Shown: one piece after another, positions 1 to 5,859 of the stretch
Position numbering within the stretch: the first letter of the stretch is position 1
How the letters are laid out: the number at the start of each line of letters is the position of its first letter
Assembly: GCA_937925455.1 (NCBI GenBank)
Contig: CALEWF010000004.1
Location: 1-6,751 of the forward strand
Origin: an uncultured Flavobacteriales bacterium
GTDB lineage: Bacteria; Bacteroidota; Bacteroidia; CAIKAF01
Reading direction: 5' to 3'
DNA length: 6,751 nt
Program-made: the position numbers and the translations under genes
The notes under the pieces: model-generated
What the model was told of the DNA's origin: nothing
The model's database searches: none
The model's input: the letters and a program-made list of their open reading frames with translations, nothing else

Positions 1-679
1 TAAATTTTGATATACCAAGAATGTCTAACTTTTTAAGTTGAAGCGTCGCTATACCATCTTTTAATTGTACATGTACACTATCTATAGAAAAAATGTTTTC
101 TTCTTTACTTAGTAAAATATCAGATAATAATGCATCAGCACTCTTTATGGGCAAAAGTTGTGAACTTTCTGAATTGATTTTTTCTGCTTCAAATGTCTTA
201 AGTTTAAATCGGGATACAAATTGATGATTATTGATAGTAATGTCAAAATTTTTTATGGTTCCTTTTTTGGCTATCCAAGTAGACTTGCCGTTTTTTATTG
301 TAGGCTTCTTTTTATTTTGATAAATCTCAATATTTCCATTAACTATAAGAAGCTGTTGTATATTTAGTTGTTGTTTAAAAATAAGCGGAATTGGATTGAT
401 CCCTTTTATCAGAATAGAATCACAAGCAATACTAAAAAAACCTGATGTATCATGGGCTATTACTTGTTTAAGAGAAACTTCTCTCATAAAAATATTATAA
501 TTGACATCTCCAACCAGGATCGTTATTTCATCATTCCCAGCTATTACTTGTTTTAGTCTATCGGCAACCTGATTATAAAAAACAAATTGTAACAAAATCA
601 TGGAAATGATAAGCAGACCCATTGAAACCAGAACACTTATTCCGGTAACTTTTAAAATTCTTTTTATCTGCTTTAACAT
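1..679 (-). CDS. Membrane-anchored hypothetical protein, AsmA-like character, 3' end outside window
   Basis: An open frame runs from ATG at 679-677 leftward to the window edge without a stop: 226 codons, so the C-terminus is missing. The product starts with a basic stretch (MLKQIKRILK) and one hydrophobic helix at about residues 12-34, which suggests a signal anchor with the rest in the periplasm. The remainder alternates short hydrophobic and polar runs and contains phrases such as DSILIKGINPIPLIF followed by LNIQQLLIVNGNIEIY. This beta-strand rhythm recalls AsmA-like/DUF748-type proteins of Bacteroidetes, which are long envelope proteins linked to lipid transport; that link is inferred from style, not from a recognised motif. 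The start is chosen because it directly precedes the anchor helix and lies about 50 nt downstream of a TAnnTTTG element. The gene is certain to be coding; its function is not known. Confidence 0.75.
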   Translation of the reverse strand, partial: MLKQIKRILKVTGISVLVSMGLLIISMILLQFVFYNQVADRLKQVIAGNDEITILVGDVNYNIFMREVSLKQVIAHDTSGFFSIACDSILIKGINPIPLIFKQQLNIQQLLIVNGNIEIYQNKKKPTIKNGKSTWIAKKGTIKNFDITINNHQFVSRFKLKTFEAEKINSESSQLLPIKSADALLSDILLSKEENIFSIDSVHVQLKDGIATLQLKKLDILGISKF

Positions 680-731
680 GATTGGTTTATGCTTTGGATG
701 CCTTTACGAAATTAAGATATTCTATGGGTTA

Positions 732-739
732 CAAACGTA
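732..739 (-). promoter_or_regulatory. Putative -7 promoter element for the leftward membrane-protein gene
   Basis: On the minus strand the bases read TACGTTTG, an exact match to the Bacteroidetes sigma-70 -7 consensus TAnnTTTG. It lies 53 nt upstream of the ATG at 679. No good TTG -33 element sits at the expected spacing of about 19 nt, so the call rests on the -7 box and its position. A 10-bp perfect palindrome, TTAACGTTAA (742-751), lies just upstream of the box and could be an operator or chance. Confidence 0.4.
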
Positions 740-793
740 AATTAACGTTAAAGAAGCTGCATTGAATGAAAGAATTTTTTAGATACTAATGGA

Positions 794-816
794 TTATGAG
801 CCCGACTCTTCTCTAC
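794..816 (-). repeat. tRNA-fMet-like fragment at the tail of the GIY-YIG pseudogene
   Basis: Positions 794-806 (TTATGAGCCCGAC on the plus strand) are identical over 13 nt to 1142-1154, the 5' side of the anticodon stem plus loop of the intact initiator tRNA. Next to it, 808-816 matches the tRNA D-arm start (1165-1173) at 8 of 9 positions. The two blocks are 1 nt apart here and 10 nt apart in the tRNA. The stop codon of the GIY-YIG frame lies within this fragment. I infer a relic of a partial tRNA copy that lost its D loop; coincidence for the shorter block cannot be excluded. Confidence 0.5.
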
Positions 817-1060
817 TTGCTTCTATCTTTTCTCGTATAAACAGCCTCCCTCGATAACTCTTTAAATACTTCTCCCGTTGCCGAGCCTCTTGTTCTGTTG
901 TATATCCCTCACTTTATACCACACGCCAAGGACGATATTACTTTGTATATCCTTTCTTAGATTTTTCGTTGTGCCATTCCATCCGGTTCCCTATATCTCG
1001 GGTAAATCCTACATATATCTTATCGTAATTATCCGAATACAAGCAATACACATAAAACAT
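794..1060 (-). pseudogene. GIY-YIG nuclease-family gene with two in-frame ochre stops
   Basis: Reading leftward from ATG at 1060-1058, a single frame of 89 codons encodes a small GIY-YIG family protein (UPF0213/YhbQ-like class, normally about 80-100 residues). Visible landmarks are YVYCLYS (residues 3-9, the GIY position), IYVGFT (15-20, the YIG position), Arg26 and HN at 30-31 in the catalytic region, YRPWRVV (42-48), and REKYLKS (62-68) with the expected catalytic Glu63. Codons 41 (938-940) and 49 (914-916) are TAA. Both fall inside conserved sequence where family members have a sense codon (Lys/Gln-like, then Tyr), so the gene is a recent pseudogene or carries sequence errors; no frameshift is needed. 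Neighbouring genes use TAA as a normal stop, so genetic-code reassignment is not supported. The frame ends SGS-TAA inside a copy of tRNA-fMet anticodon-arm sequence, and the gene begins 46 nt past the tRNA 3' end. Confidence 0.85.
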
Positions 1061-1076
1061 ACCCAAAATATATTAC

Positions 1077-1099
1077 AAAAGCCGGAATTTCCGGCTTTT
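1077..1099 (-). terminator. Intrinsic terminator downstream of tRNA-fMet
   Basis: A perfect stem AAAAGCCGG / CCGGCTTTT surrounds the loop AATTT. Read leftward it is a GC-rich hairpin followed by a T run, 7 nt past the tRNA 3' end, as expected for Rho-independent termination of the tRNA transcript. It is symmetric enough to act on both strands. It also separates the tRNA transcript from the GIY-YIG pseudogene. Confidence 0.85.
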
Positions 1100-1106
1100 C
1101 TTTTTG

Positions 1107-1179
1107 TAGCGGGGGCTGGACTCGAACCAGCGGCCTTCGGGTTATGAGCCCGACGAGATACCAACTTCTCCACCCCGCA
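1107..1179 (-). tRNA. Initiator tRNA-fMet (anticodon CAU)
   Basis: The minus strand folds into a full 73-nt cloverleaf: acceptor stem GCGGGG/CCCCGC, D stem GAGA/TCTC, anticodon stem TCGGG/CCCGA with loop CTCATAA, and T arm GCTGG-TTCGAGT-CCAGC. Three features mark it as the initiator rather than the elongator. Positions 1 and 72 do not pair (T and T, where E. coli has C and A). The anticodon stem has three stacked G-C pairs. The D stem has an A11-T24 pair. The 3' CCA is not encoded (the discriminator A is followed by CAAA), so CCA must be added after transcription. The gene is divergent from era and is followed by an intrinsic terminator. Confidence 0.96.
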
Positions 1180-1184
1180 ATGTA

Positions 1185-1217
1185 TTGCGAGCATAAAATT
1201 AATATAAATTATCTTTA
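1185..1217 (+). promoter_or_regulatory. Putative promoter of the era operon
   Basis: TTG (1185-1187) and TATCTTTA (1210-1217; 7 of 8 to TAnnTTTG allowing the two free positions) are separated by 22 nt, slightly long for the Bacteroidetes consensus. The element overlaps the oppositely directed tRNA promoter almost completely. The leader before the era ATG at 1232 would be only about 8 nt. Confidence 0.45.
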
Positions 1218-1223
1218 CTGCAA
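1194..1223 (-). promoter_or_regulatory. Putative promoter of tRNA-fMet
   Basis: On the minus strand, TTG (1223-1221) is followed by a 19-nt spacer and then TAATTTTA (1201-1194). This matches the Bacteroidetes promoter TTG-N19-TAnnTTTG except for the last base. It would start transcription roughly 8-10 nt before the mature tRNA 5' end. Confidence 0.6.
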
Positions 1224-1231
1224 AATTAAAA

Positions 1232-2125
1232 ATGGATCATAAAGCTGGTTACGTAAATATTATTGGTAAACCCAATGCCGGAAAATCAACCTTAATGAAT
1301 GCATTGCTGGGCGAACGCCTTTCTATTGTAACCCCTAAAGCACAAACTACTCGGCATCGTATTCTGGGCATTTACAATGACGATAACCACCAGGTAATTT
1401 TCTCTGATTCTCCAGGCATCATTGAGCCTTCGTATAAACTCCAGGAAAAAATGATGGAGCAAGTTCAAGAGTCGCTAACAGATGCGGATGTATTTTTGCT
1501 TGTATTAGATGCCACCGACCCGAATGCACTAACCCTAGGAGGTGATGCATTTCTTTCTATCATCAGCCAAATGCAAAAAACAGATGTTCCTGTAGTGGTT
1601 GCCATCAATAAAATAGACAACCTGAGCCAGGATGCTGTTCAAGTATATGGAACAAAGGTCCGGGCATTATTTCCAAAAGCTGAAATTTTAGCCATTTCTG
1701 CACTTCATCAATTTAATACCTTTGAGCTTTTTCAAACCATATTAAGCTTACTGCCAGAACACGAGCCTTATTTTGATAAAGAAGACTTAAGTGATAGGAA
1801 CCTTCGCTTTTTTGCCTCAGAAATCATCCGGGAAAAAATTTTTGAAAATTACAGCCAGGAAATTCCATATAGTACTCATGTTACAATTCAATCATTTAAA
1901 GAAGAGCCTAACATTTCTCGAATAGATGCCGAAATATGGGTTGAGAAAGAAAGCCAAAAAGCCATTATCATAGGAAAAAACGGCAAAGCACTAAAAAAAA
2001 CCGGAACACAAGCTCGATTAGCGCTTGAAAAATTCTTAAATCAAAAAGTTTTTTTATCTTTAAATGTTAAAGTAAAACCCGATTGGCGAAAAAATGAATC
2101 CCTATTAAATAAAATTTTAATCTAA
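1232..2125 (+). CDS. era: GTPase Era
   Basis: This is a 297-residue protein of normal Era length. The N-terminal GTPase domain shows G1 GKPNAGKS (12-19), the switch I segment AQTTRHRI (37-44), G3 DSPG (59-62; commonly DTPG), G4 NKID (126-129) and a G5-like SAL (156-158). The C-terminal KH RNA-binding domain has the loop GKNG (248-251) followed by KALKKTGTQAR. Era binds the 3' end of 16S rRNA and helps 30S subunit maturation at the cytoplasmic membrane. The start ATG directly precedes the expected first strand (YVNIIGKPN), and no upstream start is compatible with the intergenic promoters. No Shine-Dalgarno is visible, as is usual in this phylum. It is the first gene of a rightward run, with only 6 nt to the next start. 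All key GTPase and KH residues are present, so it should be functional. Confidence 0.97.
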   Translation: MDHKAGYVNIIGKPNAGKSTLMNALLGERLSIVTPKAQTTRHRILGIYNDDNHQVIFSDSPGIIEPSYKLQEKMMEQVQESLTDADVFLLVLDATDPNALTLGGDAFLSIISQMQKTDVPVVVAINKIDNLSQDAVQVYGTKVRALFPKAEILAISALHQFNTFELFQTILSLLPEHEPYFDKEDLSDRNLRFFASEIIREKIFENYSQEIPYSTHVTIQSFKEEPNISRIDAEIWVEKESQKAIIIGKNGKALKKTGTQARLALEKFLNQKVFLSLNVKVKPDWRKNESLLNKILI

Positions 2126-2131
2126 TTCAAA

Positions 2132-3253
2132 ATGAATATATTAAAATCAATACTTATCACCATATTATTTGTAATATGTTGTAAAAACTTTTTACATGCC
2201 AATATGGCAAACCCCATCATTACAGGGCGATATGGCACCTCAGCGTTTATCAGTCGTAATGTTGAAATTGTAATGGAAGACATCTACATTACTGTAAGTA
2301 ATGATTTACAAAATGCATTCATAAAAATTAATTATCTCATTGATTGCAAAAAAAGCGGGAAGCAAATACCCATGCTTTTCTTAGCTTATAATTTCAGAAG
2401 TAATTTCACGATAAAAGTAGATGAAAAACCCATTGAGCTTTTAGATGTTCCGCAAAGCTTTTACATACCGGATACAGTGAATGGGTATGGTTATAATTAC
2501 CTTTATAAACCTGAAGAACTTACTAACAAACCCAAGGTGGTTGTAAAATGGAGCGATTATGAAGACTATGAAATAATGAATTTGAACGACATGAAATACT
2601 TTGAATGGAATTTAGACAGTGGCTTACATAAAATTGAAGTTACATATTGGACCTCTGCCTCTTTTGATAGAAGCGACTGGATAAATGAATATATTTTTAA
2701 GTATTCACTCTCTCCAGCTAGGTATTGGAGCAAAGTAGGAATAATAAGCGTAACCCTTACAGTAGGCGATGATAATGCACATGTAATTACCAATTTGGGA
2801 GAACCCGCAGAAGGCAAAGTTCCTTATCAAGCTAAATGGGTATTTTCAGGTGTTCCACAAGATTACATACACATTCAAATAGAGCCTAAATTAAACTTCT
2901 TGGCCAGAACATTGATAAAAATCTCACCATTTTACTTGGCTATTATAGTGGGTATTGTTTTATCATCTATACATTTCATTGCATTTATAAAATACAGAAA
3001 AGACTTTGTGAATAAAAAGTTTAACCCGTTGATGATTGGTGGTTCAATCTTTATCCCATTTATAACAATAGTCGCATACATGGCTTTTTTTCCAATGATT
3101 GATAATGTAATTGGCATTCATGCTTCCAGATTTCATGGATATACATTTCTTTCCATGTTTTTATATTTTATCATTACACCTGTTTATTTATTAACTGCCT
3201 GGATAACTGATAAAATAGCTAAAAAACAATTTTTAAAATCAAAATCCATTTAA
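2132..3253 (+). CDS. Exported membrane protein of unknown function
   Basis: The product is 373 residues long. It opens with a signal-peptide-like stretch (hydrophobic residues 4-17, possible signal peptidase I site after LHA at 23). A polar, Tyr/Trp-rich, beta-strand-like domain follows (about 27-255). Three hydrophobic helices come near the C-terminus (about 266-286, 301-322, 337-358), then a basic tail. The most likely topology is a large extracytoplasmic domain attached to a small helical membrane bundle. The order of early strands followed by a WINEYIFKYSLSPARYWSKVG segment loosely resembles DUF4424-like proteins, but I would not assign it. Cys16-Cys17 lie in the signal region but do not form a proper lipobox. 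It starts 6 nt after era and ends 2 nt before the next ATG, so it is probably cotranscribed with both. No function can be assigned. Confidence 0.85.
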   Translation: MNILKSILITILFVICCKNFLHANMANPIITGRYGTSAFISRNVEIVMEDIYITVSNDLQNAFIKINYLIDCKKSGKQIPMLFLAYNFRSNFTIKVDEKPIELLDVPQSFYIPDTVNGYGYNYLYKPEELTNKPKVVVKWSDYEDYEIMNLNDMKYFEWNLDSGLHKIEVTYWTSASFDRSDWINEYIFKYSLSPARYWSKVGIISVTLTVGDDNAHVITNLGEPAEGKVPYQAKWVFSGVPQDYIHIQIEPKLNFLARTLIKISPFYLAIIVGIVLSSIHFIAFIKYRKDFVNKKFNPLMIGGSIFIPFITIVAYMAFFPMIDNVIGIHASRFHGYTFLSMFLYFIITPVYLLTAWITDKIAKKQFLKSKSI

Positions 3254-3279
3254 CCATGATTAAACATTTACAAATTATT

Positions 3280-3293
3280 AAAAAAACTTTTTT
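3280..3293 (+). other. Frameshift site 1 (A7-C-T6 tract)
   Basis: Upstream coding continues in the frame of ATG 3256, while the signal-peptide core and mature N-terminus are read in the frame whose codons include GCA at 3294. One extra base in the A7 (3280-3286) or T6 (3288-3293) run restores the frame; T7 gives KKTFFAILL and A8 gives KKNFFAILL. The downstream frame is closed by TAA at 3279-3281, so the shift must lie after that. Confidence 0.75.
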
Positions 3294-3515
3294 GCAATTT
3301 TACTTAGTGTATTTTTTACACATCATACTTACAGCCAATGTAGCGGTACTCCTAATCCTGCTTGCATAAATACCATGGGACCTTGCGGTACTTTAAACAA
3401 TGGAATCGTTGGGCAGCTTTATCAAGATACCATAACCTTTTGGGCTCCACCTAGAGTAGATGCAAGTGCACAATCTGGAGGATTGTTTGACTCACTGGAT
3501 TTTGTTGAATTAAAA

Positions 3516-3521
3516 TTTTTT
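3516..3521 (+). other. Frameshift site 2 (T6 tract)
   Basis: The middle frame stops at 3563 and the final frame opens after TAA at 3511-3513, so the switch lies in 3514-3563. Removing one T from the T6 run gives the smooth reading LKFLSVTGLPTG. A 5-bp inverted repeat (CCGGT 3530-3534, ACCGG 3541-3545, 6-nt loop) starts 8 nt downstream. Confidence 0.75.
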
Positions 3522-5132
3522 AAGTGTAACCGGTCTACCTACCGGCATAACATGGAGTTGTAATATTGGTAATTGTACCTATAATCCACAACCTTCAGGT
3601 ACATTAGCTGCATTACAATTTTGTGGCACTCCTATCACTCAAGGGAATTATACAGTTACAATCACCATCAAAGGAACGGTTTCAACACCCATTGGAAACC
3701 AGTCGCAAAATCAGGTTTATACATTGCCATTATCCATCACCTTAGGAAGCGGCAGCAATGCTGGATTTTCATTTAATCCCTCTCAAGCTTGCGATTCAGC
3801 CTGGGTTACCTTTACTCCCTTACTAAATTTTCCACTACCGCAAATCACTCAATGGGATTGGGATTTCGGTAACGGTAATACATTTAGTGGTCCAAACCCT
3901 CCACCCCAGTTTTATCCTGCGCCCGGAAATTATCCGGTTACTTGTACCACAACAGTGTATAATATGCGATTAAATTCTCTTACCATAAACGCCTGTGGCC
4001 AAAGTTGGTGGTGCGGAGATATTGAAGAATTAAATTGCTCCAATGGTAATGCCGACCTTCGGCCTACATTCACCACCGGATCATCCAGTTGGAATGGTCC
4101 GGAAATTTCTGACAACTGTTTGCCCACCTGGAACAATATCAATTTTGTTTTAACCGGCACTTCCTATTCACTCAATGTAACAGAAGTAGATGCCTTAAGT
4201 GCCAATGATATTGCAGCACCCTACGCCGGAACTGTAACCGGGCCAGGAACATACAACATCAATCATCCTTCATGGTACACTGCTTCATTTGTAATAAATT
4301 TAGTTCAAGCTAATCAAATCATAGTAACTGACACCATTCGTATCTATCAAACTCCTGTTATTGATACTATTCAAGCCACACTACAAGCAATTTGTGCTTA
4401 TGAAACAACCACCCTGAGTGTATATCCGGGCATGTTGTATGAATGGTATCTGAATGATACATTAACAGTACAATCCGGTAATTTGAATACTTACACAACC
4501 GGGCAAGTCGGTTCTTATAAAGTAAAAATTATTGACCCCGTATCCGGATGTAATGTTACTACACCACCTATTACCATCAGTGCCTTACCCATGCCACCTC
4601 CGGGATTTCCCAATGTAGGTATCAGTGTAAACAGCAATGGTAGCATCACCACCGCATTAAGTGGAAGTTATACCTATCAATGGCTTTATTTTGATGGAAT
4701 CAATTACAGCATAATTCCGCCCCCAGAAGGTACTCAATTCAGTTATACTCCTACATTTAATGGTACCTATTGCCTCATAGCTACCAATGCGGCAGGCTGC
4801 TATGACACATCGAATTGTGTACAGTTTTATTTAAGCCTCGAAAATCCGTTTGATGCCAATCGCATTGTTGTATATCCTAATCCTACCCAAGGGCTGGTAA
4901 ATATGCATATGCAACTGCTTGAAAACGATTTGCACGTACGACTTTTTAATATGTTGGGCGAACAATTATATGAAATACACATTGCCAACCCCATGGGCAG
5001 CATCACCCAGTCGTTTGATTTTTCAGCACTTCGTAAAGGTATCTATTTGATGGAATTAACTTCCAATGGCTTCCGCCATGTGGAAAAACTAATTCTTCAC
5101 TAACGAAACCAAGCAAGCTTGCCCCTGTTTGT

Positions 5133-5140
5133 TATCTTTG
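5133..5140 (+). promoter_or_regulatory. Putative -7 promoter element of the thioesterase-PPTase pair
   Basis: TATCTTTG is an exact match to the Bacteroidetes -7 box TAnnTTTG and sits 22 nt upstream of the GTG start at 5163. No TTG is found at the normal -33 distance. Its presence in the 59-nt gap after the T9SS gene suggests that the thioesterase and PPTase form their own transcription unit. Confidence 0.5.
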
Positions 5141-5162
5141 CGGAGTAATAATATCTCTTGCT

Positions 5163-5858
5163 GTGAATCGCTTTCAATTATTCATGCTACCGTTTGGAGG
5201 AGGAAATGAAACCTCATACGCCAAATTTGAACCATATCTCGACCCATCCATTCAAATGATCAATGGCGAAGCTCCTGGCAAAGGAAGACGTATCAAAGAG
5301 CCGTTATTAAAAAATTTATATTTAATTGCTGATGAATATTACAAGCAATTTAAGCCACAAATCAGAGAGCCTTATGCCATCTATGGCCATTCCATGGGTG
5401 CTTATTTGGCACATTTAATTACTCAACGCATTCACGAAGATAAACTACCTCTTCCCAAACATTTGTTTGTTACCAGCAAAATTGCACCAAGTCGTAATTA
5501 CAACAAAAAACGCAGTTTGATGACCAACGATGAATTTGTGGCTCATCTGAAAGAACTCAAAGGCATGCCTGAAGCGGTACTTAACAATGAAGAATTATTG
5601 CACATTTTTTTACCCGTTATTCGCAGCGATTTTGATGCAATTGATACCTATAAATACATCCCCCAGCAACCATACCCTGTGGATATGACGGTAATTTGCG
5701 GAACCCGCGAAAATGTTCCGGATGACCAACTAACCGACTGGAAAAAAGAAACAAGTGGTAAATTCCGATTTGAACGCTGGGAAGGCGATCATTTTTGGAT
5801 TTTTGATCATATCCCGCAATTATGTGCATTGATTAATCAAACCCTTAGCCAATACTAA
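5163..5858 (+). CDS. Type II thioesterase (alpha/beta hydrolase, GrsT/SrfAD family)
   Basis: The 231-residue product has the family's usual length and order: first strand QLFMLPFGGGNETSY (5-19), the segment INGEAPGKGRR (33-43), the nucleophile elbow GHSMGA (75-80, Ser77), a lid region with LKGMPEAVL (132-140), and the C-terminal WEGDHFWIF (206-214) with catalytic His210. Type II thioesterases hydrolyse wrong or stalled acyl groups from the phosphopantetheine arms of carrier proteins in NRPS/PKS systems, acting in the cytoplasm. The acid position (G180 plus 3) is Glu183 where Asp is usual; a nearby Asp187 or Asp188 might serve instead. GTG is taken as the start because the next in-frame ATG (residue 8) would cut the first strand. 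The gene is followed 1 nt later by a phosphopantetheinyl transferase, which supports a carrier-protein-related role. No synthase is in the window, so the substrate is unknown. Confidence 0.85.
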   Translation: MNRFQLFMLPFGGGNETSYAKFEPYLDPSIQMINGEAPGKGRRIKEPLLKNLYLIADEYYKQFKPQIREPYAIYGHSMGAYLAHLITQRIHEDKLPLPKHLFVTSKIAPSRNYNKKRSLMTNDEFVAHLKELKGMPEAVLNNEELLHIFLPVIRSDFDAIDTYKYIPQQPYPVDMTVICGTRENVPDDQLTDWKKETSGKFRFERWEGDHFWIFDHIPQLCALINQTLSQY

Positions 5859-5859
5859 T

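Larger units (their letters stand above)
3256..5103 (+). pseudogene. T9SS-exported PKD/Ig-like surface protein gene with two compensating frameshifts
   Basis: The locus spans 616 codons but is split over two frames. ATG 3256 begins a signal peptide (MIKHLQIIKKTF). Its frame must shift at 3280-3293 to continue FAILLSVFFTHHTYS|QCSGTPN, and must shift back at 3516-3521 to read LSVTGLPTGITWSC. From there it is open to the TAA at 5103. Reconstructed (615 residues): signal peptide about 1-28; beta-sandwich region to about 155; PKD-like domain with WDWDFGNG (200-207); a GQSWWCGDIEELNC-containing, possibly C2-like domain (about 240-365); two Ig-like segments (about 370-442 and 457-527); and a type A T9SS sorting domain (about 536-615) with VVYPNPTQG and a terminal MELTSNGFRHVEKLILH. 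Such proteins are exported through the outer membrane and attached to or released from the surface, often as adhesins. Unrepaired, the ATG frame stops after about 37 codons. The longest intact part begins only at a TTG (3724) inside a beta strand, an unlikely true start. Confidence 0.8.

Noticed and set aside
914..940. Stop-codon reassignment (TAA as sense) suggested by the GIY-YIG frame
   Set aside because: era and the other plus-strand genes terminate at TAA at the expected family lengths, so TAA is a normal stop here.
878..1147. Plus-strand open frame of 89 codons across the GIY-YIG/tRNA region
   Set aside because: It runs antisense through the GIY-YIG pseudogene, the terminator and the tRNA; its tail is simply the antisense tRNA read as protein.
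1009..1194. Minus-strand open frame of 61 codons
   Set aside because: It is a reading of tRNA-fMet itself, followed by an out-of-frame reading of the GIY-YIG start.
3375..3563. Separate 62-residue gene starting MGPCGTLNN
   Set aside because: The sequence continues smoothly on both sides in neighbouring frames, so it is the middle part of the frameshifted T9SS cargo gene.
5113..5122. Perfect 10-bp palindrome GCAAGCTTGC after the T9SS gene stop
   Set aside because: Too short for a terminator, no T run follows, and no partner copy was seen; possibly an operator but unsupported.
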